A stretch of 64,000 nt of DNA, taken from contig VFFE01008918.1 in assembly GCA_008921705.1 (NCBI GenBank), positions 641,829 to 705,828 of the forward strand, read 5' to 3'. Shown here piece by piece: positions 1-12,568 of the stretch. The notes beneath the pieces are model-generated. The model did not search any database. It had not been told where the DNA came from and saw nothing but the letters and a program-made list of their open reading frames with translations. The stretch comes from Burhinus oedicnemus (taxonomy: Eukaryota; Chordata; Aves; Charadriiformes; Burhinidae). The position numbers and the translations under genes were made by a program. Numbering within the stretch: the first letter of the stretch is position 1; each line of letters opens with the position of its first letter.

Positions 1-1627
1 GGAAAATACTCTTTTTTCCATTTCTTCTAATCTATCTATCTGCTACCAGATATGGGATTCAAAAGCTTGAGGAGTGAATGCTTCACATTTCTTTTGTATA
101 ATGAAGTACAGAGATCAAGTATCTATGAAGCCACTGAAAGCCAGGCAGGAGGAAAACAATCAGGTAATTTCAGTTAATCTTACTAGTTCATCTATGTCTC
201 AGAAACAGTATAAATATTAATATATAAAAATATTAATGAATTATTGCATATGAGAAAGCAAGCAATAGAAAAATTATCCTAGAAGAGATGTTAGTATTTC
301 AAAGTCTTTTCCCAGACTTGCCGTCTACAGCCTTCATCATCAAAGGCATTGGTGCAATTATCTCCTCCACAGTTCTAGAAAATCAAACTTGTTTGCTTTT
401 GGGAAAGCATACTTTGATAAGGAATTTCTCTCTCTGCAGTTTTGTAAATGTACATAAATTCAAACATGAATTTATGAGTACCAGCATGGCAGCTCATATG
501 TTTACTGTGAATATTTCAAAGGCCTGGTAACATTCCTATTTGTCCAACTGCAAGTGCGCACTAAAATGCATTGGAAGTATTGTTGTATAATAATGGTTCA
601 CTTTGAGTAATAAATCTATGCCGACAGAGTGTAGTGGTTTCAGGCATTTCTTAATGCACGTTTGGCAAGAAATGCCATATCTTAATAGAATACCTCAATA
701 CTTGGGATGTTTGCAAATGAACATGAGTGGGTAATTTATATAACGAGAGAGACCAATCCATCACACAGGGAGCAAAAGCATATCTGAACTAAAAGGTTAC
801 AAATGCTCTGCCTTAGGTATATTCCAGGACCAAGTGCGGTTCACAGGTCCTAACTGGTGGAATCATTAGTAAATGTGTATGAAAGACCTGAAGAACTGCT
901 GGGAGAAGAATGAAAGAAACTTGCACCAAAAATTACAAAAGACCACTGTGTATCTCCAAAGAACAAAAATTTCTTTTTGCAGCACGAAGTCTCAATGTGA
1001 ATTATTACTCCCCATTTTTGGTGCTGAAGATCTCTATGAAGTTGCGACCCCATCACTCTACACCAGTTCCTCCTGCTGTCATGCAGCCAACATCCTTCTA
1101 GAACTCCAAGCAATCAGACAGGAACCTCAATTAAAAAAGCTTATTGTTTTTGTTAACTGTACGGCATTTTCCAGCTGCAGCTAATAATACAAGCCACAGA
1201 AGGGATGATGACCCTGAGACAAATTAGCTTACCACTTCAGGATTACCTTTAGCGTCAGAAACAAAGCAAAGCAACAGTGTGCAATTATATGCCCATATAT
1301 ATGCCTACTGCTCCAAAAATAAAAGTTATCTCTTACAGAGTACAGATTGTGGAATTAGCTTACTCAAACATGTCTATGTAATCTACAGTAATTTAGTGGA
1401 TAATAAGCTTTGTTTTTCCTAGGTAGTAACTGAAAGTTATTTTGAATATCCACACTACCTATTCTGTGGCAAACACAACATTTAGGATGAGACTACCTCA
1501 GCGATATATTACCAGAAAGTCTAATATTAGCCTACTCAAATTAAATGTATGCCAGATATTTATCAAGCATTGTACCATACATAAGTTAAGAACAGCCAAC
1601 AGAACAGAAAATGTTATTGTGCCCATA

Positions 1628-1890
1628 TCTTGAATACTGTACCATTCTCTACCTTAAAAATGGCAACAGTAGAAATACAGAAAGATACGAAGAACAAAAC
1701 CGGTGTTGATTGGAGATACTGAATGGTTGAATACAGGGAGCAATTAAATAGATTAAGTTTTTGTAGCTTGGAAGATGCAAGATTGGGGTAATGTGGGAGA
1801 GAAGATACAAGTCAGGAATAGAGAATAACTGCTCACCATTTCTTCTGACGTAAGGCCTAGGTTGAACTAAAATGAATTATTAGGCAACAG
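1628..1890 (+). mobile_element. Old, heavily diverged CR1/L3-type LINE fragment
   Basis: The order of words matches the C-terminal reverse-transcriptase region of CR1-type elements: 'gaatactgtaccattctc', then a 'agaacaaaaccggtgttgat' block, then 'tttttgtagcttggaaga', then 'agatacaagtcaggaata'. In younger copies the same blocks encode LEYC...FSLEKR...DLI. Many substitutions and small indels remain, no frame is open, and neither end is sharp. The family call rests on recognising the motif order by eye, so the subfamily and the exact limits are uncertain. Confidence 0.55.
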
Positions 1891-3320
1891 GTTTAAAAGA
1901 AATAAAATAATACCTTAAGTCACAGTGATAGTATGGCTTTGTATGTTGAAAATTTAGTGGAAAATCCCTTAGGCACATTTAGGCAGGATGACCCAACTGA
2001 GTCTATTAAGCACCAGGATGCAGACAAAACTTCCAGCAGAGAAAGCCCTGCATGCAAATTGCAGGAAACTGGCTGCACACTCTGTATTTATCCTGTTTTT
2101 GCACTCTTTCCCCTAGGCATTTGCTAGTGATATGATTCTCAGTCCTGCAGTTTGATCCTGCGCTGCATCTGCTTTGCAGCTGTTCTCTGAGCAGAAGGGC
2201 CTCTCCCTGGCCACAAGAGATGGGAGGAGTACCACTGCTGACTGCCCACGGCTGAAAACAAGTGCAGCATACACCTCTTCTCTCTCAAATCCACCCAGTG
2301 AACTTACAAACTCTTTCCTAGGCAGGGGGAAAAGTGCTCCATTTTGCTGCCTGTTATCAGAAATGGATGGGGCAGGCAAAGGCAGGAATGGGGCCTCATG
2401 GCCTCATTTGGAAGGGGAGAACAGTGTGCAAAAACTTTTATAAAGCATTTAAACAAGCACTATTCTGAAGGGTTAGCACCAAAAATATACCAGATTGTTT
2501 GTGATTAAACTTCTTGCAACACAAGGTTTCATGCAAGAAACATCTAAATTGTTTGATTATGAGCCAAACTGAGTAATATACACATAGGAACTGGGGAGAT
2601 GGGAGAAAAGGAACAGGGAAGATGAAAAGCATGTATCTGTTCTTGTAAAGTAATTTTAAAACATTACTAAGGTTTAAGTTAGAAAAAGCAAGTATTAGCT
2701 AGATACAGTTGAGAATACTGTTCTTTAGTAATGTAATTAGGGATGGCAAAGGAACACACCCGAGTTTTAGAAAGTAAGTTTCATTTTGATGTAAAACAAA
2801 ACCAAGGCTTTTAAAATTCTGAGAGGCACAAGTGTGTCCACACAATGGAGGGAACAACACTGCCAGGAGTGCAGAATATATAGTAATTACAGGTATCATC
2901 TGGGACATGGGAACATTTCAGCATTCTGAAACAGATACCACATTTCCACATCCCAGTGTAATGACTGACATGCTAATGCTTCCCTCTCTTTCTCCTAAAA
3001 AAAATCCCAATGAACCTCATCAAAATCAGTCCATATATTTCTGTAAAATGTTTTTGTTTGCAAACAACATGTAAATAACTAATTAGCAACTGGCAATTAG
3101 AAATGTGAAACTATTCTAGTTCAACTGAAGGAAAAGAAACAGTAAGTCATAAAAGACAAATGATTTTCCAGCAATTGTATGAGTCTTTCATAATAAATCT
3201 AATAATACTGGGAAAACAATCTGTGCTTTTTACTGCAGTGTCTTCCCTGTCAAGGATCACTTAAAGAATTACAGAGTTCCAAAAGTGGCTTTGGTTTAAA
3301 ATGTTACTGAGACAGAAACC

Positions 3321-3337
3321 AAAAAAAAAAAAAAAAA
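3321..3337 (+). repeat. poly(A) tract, 17 nt
   Basis: This is an A run about 270 bp from the OB-fold exon, on its 3' side in transcript direction. On the transcribed strand it reads as U. Confidence 0.95.
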
Positions 3338-3608
3338 GGACATTTTCCTTCTGATAATTAAAGCAAAGTCAAAATTCATCAAAAGATTCCAGGAAAAACT
3401 AAACCTCTTCTTTGACAAGTTAAGTAGACAGAGGTAACTAGAAGTGAACCTAGAATATGATAAACATCACGAAAGTAGCACTATTTCCCATTATTTTCCC
3501 TGAAGCTGTATTGCTAACTTGAAGTTCTCTAAATCGAGACTTAAATCATACAGAAGTTAAATAATTTAAATAGCCACCTCCCTTCCCCTCCCAGCTTATT
3601 AATCGTAC

Positions 3609-3675
3609 CTTAATTTGTGCAAAAGGTCTGTCAAAGTTTCCAACATAAAGAAGACCAACATTCTGGGTGAGTAGC
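3609..3675 (-). CDS. RNGTT: RNGTT internal exon (start of OB fold), mRNA capping enzyme
   Basis: This exon follows the 32710-32810 exon. One base completes the split Gly codon, then 22 codons read LLTQNVGLLYVGNFDRPF and AQIK. The segment corresponds to the beginning of the C-terminal OB-fold lid of the guanylyltransferase. The lid closes over GTP during enzyme-GMP formation and opens to bind the RNA end. The acceptor is a long T-run ending in tttttttag and the donor is GTACGA; the entry phase is 2 and the exit phase is 0. The exon is too short to appear as a simple open reading frame and was found by splice sites plus recalled RNGTT sequence. It differs from the mammalian protein as I remember it at two or three sites (NFD for GYE, T for P). 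The following exon, which carries motif VI (a WxxxRxRxDK pattern), is not found in positions 1-3608. Confidence 0.93.
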
Positions 3676-6427
3676 CTAAAAAAATGAAAAAAATCTTTTA
3701 AGATATCACTTTACATCCGTAAGTTTTTTTGCATCTCCAATAGTTGTTACTGAACCCTAGCAGGGTAACAAGCTTCATTATGATAGCAAGAGCTACCTTT
3801 GCAAAGCTGATTATACAATTCTATTTGAACTACTACAAAAAAGGAAAGGCGCATTAAAGATGGATGCACACTGGCAATTTGTGTTTATGGTGCAAGCAGA
3901 TCTTCAACAAAATCATTTCACAGGCTTCTTTGTGATGGATGTCACTCAATAACACAGAAGAACGGCAGGTATGTGCCTTTTCTATTTGTTAGAGACCATT
4001 AGAGACAAATGGACAGCAAGAGAAAAGACTAGTAAACACACATTCAGAGTAGCAGGCCTAAGAGTTAGAACAGATTAGAGCAAATAAAAGTATGCACAGT
4101 GATACAAAAATGACATTATTACAAGTACAGAAATAATAGAGAACCTCTGCAATACTGTCAAATGGCTTCCTAAGTAAAAAGAGCCCCAGATGCAGTTTGT
4201 GCCTGCTGTTCTCTTCAATTCTTTATAAAGTCATTGCATACACCACCAAGATCCAGAGGGACTGTGGGATAGGTTGACTCAAATGACTGTTGTACTTCTG
4301 GAAAAGAGTTAAGTTTGATTTCTGCAGATACCTTGCAAGCCAATGTTATTACTACACAAACCCCAAATCCCAGAGGAGCATTAGGGTGCCGCTGCTGTCA
4401 ACCAGCAGACAAGAACATCGCCGGCCAGTGAAAAGGTTAGGAGAGCACCGTGCTGCTCAAACCAGACAACCACGATGTTCCTTCTTTGCTAAGCAAAGGC
4501 ACAGTGGTCATCCCCTCCACTTCAGAGGCTCCAAAAGCATTGCGCTGAAGCACAGACACCCCATAAGGAGAACTCGTCAATGACAGACCATTGAAAGAGT
4601 TTGTTTTGACTAAAAGGGACATGCAAAACCCATCATACTCTTCAGGAGCTCCAAGTTTTCATAAAGTGTTTGCTATTTTGTATTTTCCTTCAATTTTATA
4701 TCCCATTCTCATTAGCAATAAGGCCTCACATATGGATTAAATTTCCCTGTAACTAGAAATAACCAGAAAATAACTAGGAATGTAAGCATCATTCTGCTCA
4801 AGTCTGACACCGAAATGTCTCTTTCTTTATATACTTTTATTTCATAGTGAATTTTTTTCTATATATAAACTGGTTGTCATTTTCTAATACCTCACCATCT
4901 CCAGGCCTATTTTCATACACAAAAGAAAACAGAAGCTTAGACAGCAGTAAATCATTGACCTTCAGTTCACACAATCAAAAGATTCTGTGATGTTTCACAT
5001 CTTAGTATGATTTTGATTCTTCCCAGTTCTGACAACAATATGATATATATGACCTTAAACTGGTTCCCTAACAGTGGGAATTGGTGTAACTTGGCAAAAT
5101 GGCAAAGTTGAAACATTCCTGTATAGAAAACAAAAGAAGTGGTGTCGAACTGTGTATCATCTCCAAAAATCCTTTTGTAATTAGATACTGCATACAAAAA
5201 TTTCCTGGGCATTGACAGAAATACCCATAGGAAGGAAAGACCAGTAAGGATCAGAGCAGATCAGCCACGGACAGGCAAGTGGCTTCCTCCCTTTGCCCAT
5301 CAGTGTGCCTGACTGCGTCGGGAAGACCAGTACTGTTTTGCAACGGTTCTGCACTACTGACAAATAGAAGCCAGGATAAGCACATCAAACTCATTTTCAG
5401 TCATAATAAGTCAAATTCATTCAGGTCTTCAGAGCTGAAAAAGCCAGCATATTGATCAAATCTTCTCCTAGGACTGTAAAGAAAGCTCGGAACACTTAAG
5501 GGTTTTCTAAATGAAAAGAAACATATGGGAAGTAATTAGAGGAAAAGGTTAAAAGAGAATCTGTAAAAAGGATTCAGGGTATGTTGCTGTATTTGAGAGA
5601 GGGGCACCTTAAAGCAAAAAAAGTCTTTTTAAAAAGAACTGCACATAATTTTTTGTACGGCAGAAAAGAAAAAAAATTAAATCCATTAGCTCTATTTCTA
5701 GTAAGGGACCTAAAAAAAGAGAAGACATACAGTGTAATTATTCCCACATCGTTATTCTTCACATTGTTTTCTTTACCAGATAGAAATGTAGGACCATTAA
5801 AAATCTCAGTCTTTAGGATAGCTTTAGTTAGAAGTAATCAATATCTAGGCAACCTTAAGATTAATCTTTCCAAAAGACCACGCAGCAGTTTACACTGTTT
5901 AACTTGCTATTGCTGATGTGCATGCAAAACCTGCAAACGTACTGCAAGAATTGCCTTCCTTAATAAGACTGATACTGACACAGAAGTACAAGCTCATTAC
6001 TATTTATTCACCTTTCACTGCCTTGGCTGAAAAGTATTTTACTTCTAATTTTTTATTTGTATTCACAAGACACTTCAAAAAGGCAACGTTAATTCAATGC
6101 AATGTCAGGAAAATTTTTAGGGAATGGAAAGTTACTTGTAACTCTCCCTTGCTTAAATAAAAGGTTGCATTCATTTCTTTAGCTTTCAAGATTCCTCTCA
6201 ACTTCTGAAGTTCAAAGTTATATCACCAACATGCAAAGCCAGTCAGTTTTCCATATAAGCACTCAAGAGACTGAAATGAGCATCCCAGTATGATCATATT
6301 TTAATGCTCTGAAATATTTGGTTTTTCTTGCCCTAAATGGCTTGAACAATTCAAAAAAATCCAAATCTCATGACTAGTATAAACTCTTTTACTTCAGCAT
6401 CTTTCTTAAGCTCTCTTTGAAAGCAGC

Positions 6428-7114
6428 CTGGCAGAGAAGGACTTGGGGGTATTGGTGGATGAAAAACTGAATATGACCAACAATGTGCACTCGCAGGCCA
6501 GAAAGCCAACCACATCCTGAGCTGCATCAAAAGAAGCGTGGCCAACAGGTCAGGGGAGGTGATTCTGCCCCTCTACTCTGCTCTGGTGAGACCACACCTG
6601 GAGTACTGCATCCAGCTCTGCCCCCCCCCCTGCATAAGAAAGACATGGACCTGCTCAAGCAGGCCAAGAGGAGGGTCATGAAGATGGTCAGGGGGCTGGA
6701 ACACATCCCATATGAGGACAGGCTGAGAGAGTTGGGGTTGTTCAGCCTAGAGAAGAGGAGGCTCTGGGGAGACCTTATTGTGGCCTTTCAGTACCTAAAG
6801 GGGGCCTACAGGAAAGATGGAGAGGGACTCTTTATCAGGGACTGTAGTAATAGGACAAGGGGTAATGGTTTTAAAATGAAAGAGGGTAGATTTAGATCAG
6901 GTATTAGGAAGAAATTCTTCACTCTGAGGGTGGTGAGACATTGGAACAGGGTGTCCGGGGAAGCTGTGGATGCTTCATCCCTGGAAGCGTTCAAGGCCAA
7001 GTTCAATGGGGCTTTGAGCAACCTGATTAAAGGTAACACTGCCCATGGTAGAGGGGCTGGAACTAGATGGTCTTTAAGGTCCCTCCCAACCCAACCCATT
7101 CTATTATTCTATAT
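6428..7114 (+). mobile_element. CR1 LINE, 5'-truncated copy with ORF2 C-terminus and 3' end
   Basis: This is a 5'-truncated CR1 retrotransposon. The 5' part encodes the late reverse-transcriptase block [10 protein letters not shown]. The middle encodes [13 protein letters not shown] and LGLFSLEKRR, and the 3' part encodes RKKFFTLRVVRHWNRV. It ends in the avian CR1 3' terminus 'ggtccctcccaacccaaccc' followed by attctattattctat. The 217-aa open frame starting at 6483 is not a genuine protein. Upstream of a run of ten C (6621-6630) it is in a different frame from CR1 ORF2, and only downstream does it follow the CR1 frame, so an indel in the C run shifted the frame. A second frame change lies near 6500. 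No promoter or 5' half is present, so the copy is dead. Confidence 0.93.
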
Positions 7115-8850
7115 CAGCGTAATCTCCATATTTTAGAGACGGAGCTTACACAGAAGAGTCTGGAGAAGTAAGCAGACCGCAGCAAGAGTCACTGCTGAGG
7201 CTCTGGATAGGTCAAGCCACTGCAAGAGTGTTACCGCTCCCTCAGTAGTCACCAGTGGCAGTATCAAAAAAAATTATGTGCCATCAAGGAGAGAGGTGAG
7301 ATAGAGGAGTACATGCCAATCTCCATCTCACCCATAGCTCAGCAAGACTGATCTCTAAATTACCATCAAGATGTACTCCTCACCTATCAGAAAGTTCAAA
7401 TTATACCTAGTCATTGTTACAGTTCTTCTTTACCACATCACCAGGCTGCATTTTTTAAGTACCTAAAATTAACTTCATACCATAAACTTCAACATGTCTA
7501 AATTGATACAGATATTCTTTCCTAATGCTCTCAACTAATTACCCTTTGCCTTCGAAGACTTTCAAATGGTAGGCACGTTTGGTTGTAAGCACTTACATGT
7601 TTCCTTACTCCAATGTTCTCTTTTAAAATGTCAGTCTTCTATTTCTTACCAAATTTCACATTTGCACAGTTCTATTCTCAAAACACTGTCAGTGGTACTC
7701 AACACCTAACCCTGTTAACAGCTGGACATGACCTGTAATTGGTCAAAATCAATACCAGCCTATGAAACAGCGGTTACAGTTTCACAGCACATCTTTGATT
7801 TTCACATTCAAATAATTACCTTAAAATTATGAGAAACAATTGTCAAAAATGCAAATGTCTACTGGAACTAGTACATTTATTTATTTTTATGGGAAAATAT
7901 GTAGCAATATAAAAAGTTGCCTCAACTGATCATATTAGCTTACAGATTGACATGTGTTTTATTTGTGTCTCTTCCATTCAATACATTGTCAATACAATTC
8001 CCATTTTTTTCTGTAAGCAGAAAGAAAGAAACATCACTCCAATAAGCAGTGGTTCTTTAATATGTGCTGTCCGTATGTAACATTACACTCCCGCTACTCC
8101 TGTCCCATATACCCAAGTGAGCAGGCTTCTAGTCTAACATGCCTATTCAGGCTGTATTGTTATGTTCCATGCAAACAGTATAAAACCCCAAAAAGTATCA
8201 GGACGAACCATTTCTGACTTTTGCCAATACAATGTCAAGGTCTTAAAAGCCTTTCCAATACCAACAGAACGCTGCCATACAGTTACCACCAAATGCCCTA
8301 TTTTCTGCCTTCAGAATCCTAGATTTGGCCTTTTTGGGGATGCAAAACATACCTGTGTTTTCAAAACCCAAGCTGCAGGAGCCGGGCACCGCATGCCTTT
8401 TAGGGAAGCTGACAGCAGGAGTGGGCACAGTCAGGCACACTGATCAAAGAAAAAGTAGTGGCAACAGTGATGTGAAGGGGGGGTAAATGCAAATAAACAC
8501 AGGGCAGGATTAAGGGTGTGGATGAAAAGAAACTTGGAATAAGGCACAGTGAGATGGCAGGGAATGTGGAACACAAAAGGGATGAGAGGTATAGAGGAGT
8601 GGCAAAGTAGCTCTCTGGGTTGGAAAGCACTGGAGCAGAGCTCTGAGCTGGAGAAGACCAATGGATTAGGGCTACGTGAGCAGCAGGGACCAATTTACAA
8701 CAGAGCTCACCCTCCCCAAGTACACCTGACCTTGCTTTGTGGGCTGGGACAGTCCCAGTACCATTGCCCCCTTCCTACTACCTTTGGCCATGAGAAGTAG
8801 AGCAACCCTTAGCTATGGACTTTATGAGGGCAGCATATTTCAAAGAATCA

Positions 8851-8872
8851 CCACCTCTTCTCCACCTCTTCT
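8851..8872 (+). repeat. 11-bp tandem repeat, two units
   Basis: CCACCTCTTCT is repeated exactly twice, followed by ccactcac. It is a replication-slippage type duplication in a pyrimidine-rich stretch. Confidence 0.9.
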
Positions 8873-9247
8873 CCACTCACGGTCTGTTCCTGGTAACTCA
8901 CTTAGAGCTGGCGTTTTAAGATGAAGGTGAGTATTTCAAGATAATCTTGACTAAGATTCAGGCACAGCTCACCGACACACCAATGCTGCAGCCATTAAGT
9001 AGTACTTTGTGAAGGCACAAAGCAGGCGTCATATAGTTCCTCCATGTCTTGTTGGCAGGTATGCCTTGAGGACACCACCTCAGCTTGATCTGAACCCCAA
9101 ACGCCGACCCCTTCAGACTGCATGGGCTGCCTTGAAAGTCTGCTCGGGCTATCAAACAGGGCCACGCAAACTGTGGAGTTGAAAACGTAACTTCTGACCA
9201 GTCATACACAAATCAGCTGGAAGTTTCCCTCTGGGCTATATGGATCC

Positions 9248-9540
9248 TCGTGCTGCTGCGCAAGCTACGGAAGGAGGTTTCCAGAAAGGCGCATGCAGCG
9301 AAATAAAGGAGCAGGGTGGAGCCAGGAGCCGCTGCCTCTCACAGGAGCAAGTTACTGCAGATTAGCTGAACGCAGTAACTTGCTCCTGTGCGAGGCAGCA
9401 GGTCCTGCGCTTGCTCTGTTGCAAGGCCGGTGGCATATCGTGCAGGAACACAGACTGAGACTTGCAGCTCTAGGCAACGGCACAGAGGTCAGACGGGTTT
9501 GGAAAGCAGGGAGTATGGAGCGAAAAATGCAGTGCGTGCA
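9248..9540. other. CpG-enriched patch in otherwise AT-rich intron
   Basis: I count about 15 CG dinucleotides in roughly 290 bp, against very few in the flanking kilobases. GC content is visibly raised. The patch contains the strong inverted repeat at 9331-9399. It could be an intronic CpG island, with alternative promoter or enhancer use, or an unrecognised inserted element. No TATA box or obvious first exon was seen. Confidence 0.55.
9331..9399. repeat. Near-perfect inverted repeat, 28-bp arms, 13-nt loop
   Basis: The left arm 9331-9358 (gctgcctctcacaggagcaa...) and the right arm 9372-9399 (gcagtaacttgctcctgtgc...) are reverse complements at 27 of 28 positions. The 13-nt loop is at 9359-9371. 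The only arm mismatch is at 9339 opposite 9391. Pairing can extend outward through agga (9324-9327) with tcct (9403-9406). The element lies inside a CpG-enriched patch in an RNGTT intron. It could be a small foldback transposable element, a hairpin RNA precursor or a local inverted duplication, and the sequence alone does not decide. Confidence 0.9.
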
Positions 9541-12500
9541 GTAGAAGGGCTGAAAAGAGGTAAGGTAATTGGCACTGGAAGGGTGGAATGTGCTGAAGGA
9601 AAATGATGACCAACGAACAGGCATATGGGCTTGAGCTGTCTGGTTTATCAGTATGAAAGCTGACATGAAATAGGCAGTGGTAAGCATGCAGAGCTGCCTA
9701 CAGGCGATGCTTCGGTTCTTCACTACTCCTACGAAACAGAACATGTAACTTCTTCCTTAAACTTCCACAAGAACATTCACCAAAATCCCAGAACTGATGA
9801 CAATTTACCAAATAGTATCTTGCAGTATTTGTATTAGGCAATCCTAAAATTTAACTTGACATACATCACGGTTGAAGAATAGTTCATTACTCCACATAAA
9901 TCAAGTCACTAGATTGTATATTTCTGGTTTTATTCTTGACTGTTGCCTGTTTCTTTCACTAGCTCTTGCAACCACCAAAAAGCCTGACTCCAGATGAGTT
10001 TGTTTTTAAGAACTTGACAGGTGCTACAGCTTGCCACCAAAGCTTTGCTAGATGTAATAAAACCTCACTGTTATATCGCATAACCAGAAAAGTATTTGAG
10101 TGCATGCAAGACTGCAGAAACTTCCAAAACTCAGCTTGATGGCTGTGCGTATCTGTCTGTACTTCTAATGACGGTGTAGATGGAATAGACTGCTTTCGGC
10201 AAAGGACGAGGGGCAGCTCCTGCTGTGGTCTGTTCTACCTGAAAGAACTCTCTCCAGATCAGACAGGGTTTTTTCTGGTTGATCTGAACGGTGGACTGAT
10301 ACTTGAAACACCCTTGGTGTCTGCCTGGAAGGGATTTTGCCCGAGCAGGTATGATTAAACAGGAATACTATTTCCACTGATGAGACGACAGGATTAAGAT
10401 GCATGGACTACTCCCATTTCACAGTCAGAAGCAGCAACAAGTAGCTACAACGGGGCTGGGATCTGATCTAACAACTTCATCTTTCATGTGCTGCAGAGAC
10501 ATCTGCAGTCTTCACAGAGGTTGCAGGTGAAAAGATTTTAATCCTGAGAAGATGTGTATCAAGAGTGGAATAGATGTGAAGCAAAATGGAAAGAAAAAAC
10601 AATCCTGACACTCAGGGGGGCTACTGACCCTTGTGCGCATCCGTATCTTTATTGCTAAGGACATCTCAGCACACGCATCAGTGGCTAATTAAGGCCAAAA
10701 ATGGAATACAACTTGTCTAAAGTATAAATTGGAGTGTCAGATACAATTTTAGGAAAATCTCTGTGACCACATTCACATTCTAAACTCCCATATTTAAAAT
10801 AACTATATAACAGGGATTAATATTAGTTATAGTCTGAATGTTTTTACATTTCATTTTAAAATACACATTTTGTGTGATAAGCATATACAAAGAATTCCAC
10901 TGTTACGCTCTACGTGTGCTTTTAACGGTCTCTAAAATTCGCTCTGGAGGCATTTGCACATTTTAGGCAGAAATGACCGTTACAAGTTACAAACACAGAT
11001 GAACAACAACCCTGAGAACAGAAGCAACACCTTTCTATGTTCAATAACTGTATTTTCAAACACTATTTGAATGTTTTTCACATACAGCTTTGAAGATGAA
11101 AGTAACTTTTACACATAATTTCATACATTTTGTATTCCATTATGCAAAGAAATTATCCCAGTATGTCATTATTGCACGTGATGACACGAGCACAAATAAA
11201 GCATCATGACACAACAGAAAGGACACCATGTTCACATGATGCAGCTGATGTTCTCTTAAGAAGATAATAAACATTCTGTATTTATCCTGTGTTCACTTAA
11301 ACTGAGGGAAAGCTGTGCACAGCGCTGCAGTATGTTAACCATGGAAAAAGAAGCAGTTTCTTAAGTAGTCTCTTGAACCATAACTTGGATTCTACTACAG
11401 TGACATTACAATTATATTTCGCTTCTTGCTTATGATAATCGTTCCCCATTGCTTTTCAACTCTAATTATGAATTTTCTAGGAATATGAAATTGAAAGAAA
11501 ATGCAAGAAGAAAATCAGAAAAGCATAAATAGAGAATTATAAAAATTGATGTTAGGGTACAAAGAATTAACTTCCTACATTCAATTTTTTATCAAACCAC
11601 TTTTTCAGGCTATGAAAATATTCTAACAAAATTTTATACTCATCAGTCATGAAAGAAAACTTTTCATGGACAAATATAAGCTATTCTAGTATACTTATCA
11701 TGGTAAAGAGTAGGCAAATAAACTGTATATCTGATTTAGGACATTCTTCCTCAAATTAGAGCACAAATTGAAAAAAGCTACGGGGAAATCGGAAGAGATA
11801 CTATACACAGCTGGTTACATAGTAAAGATGCAAAAAAAACCTGGGTTTGGACTCAAGAGGGGAAGAAGGTTGGGAAGGAATACAATCAAACATTAAAAAA
11901 GAGACTGTAAACAATTTTACAAGGCTAAATTAATCACTGCAATAAAAAATCCCACAGAAATGTAAGCAAAACCTTTTCATTCAGTGAATTCTGAATTTGC
12001 AGAATATCCCAAGCCAAGTTAACAGTGATGGCAATTAACATAAAACTGTATTCTAAGTAATATTCATGGGGAAAAATGCAGTGGATAGCATAAACTACAG
12101 ACTTGAATTTAACACCCTCAGCCTTCCCACATATTAATAAGCATGCAGTTTTCTGAAACACATGCAACTCAGGCAAAAATATCAATGTGATGTGCTAATT
12201 GCCCTTCATAGGAAAAGGTCCTATGCACAATACTTGAAAAGCTTCACTGAACTACCTCATGCCCTACAGTAAATCACTGTCCATCATTGACTGTTGATAA
12301 TAGGAATCTAGGAAGTAACTGATCCCTGAAAGACATACTTCCACTGAATAACGTCACCACTGTTATATACCAAATCCAATAAAAATTACAATTAGAGAGC
12401 TCAAAAATGCAAAACGAAGTGACCTCATATTTGAGGTAATGGTCTGCGAGTGATTCTAGATCACAGTCAAAAAGAATAAAGTGACCAATATCAAGGTTTA

Positions 12501-12554
12501 CTTTGAGTTAGGAGTGTTTAATTTGCATTATTTTTGAATAAGTGTTTGGCTGTA

Positions 12555-12568
12555 TTTTTTTTTTTTTT
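12555..12568 (+). repeat. poly(T) tract, 14 nt
   Basis: A T run is followed by ggcgggagaga. No associated element was identified. Confidence 0.9.

Larger units (their letters stand above)
1..3608 (-). other. RNGTT: RNGTT intron (5' part), downstream of the OB-fold exon
   Basis: This is intron sequence beginning with the GTACGA donor at 3608. It contains one old CR1-like fragment (about 1.63-1.89 kb) and a 17-nt A run at 3321. I looked on the minus strand for the next RNGTT exon (motif VI region) and found none, so this intron runs past position 1. The short open frames here have no recognisable domains. Confidence 0.8.

Noticed and set aside
5581..5916. 111-aa plus-strand frame
   Set aside because: It is lysine- and leucine-rich because of the underlying A/T runs, with no domain.
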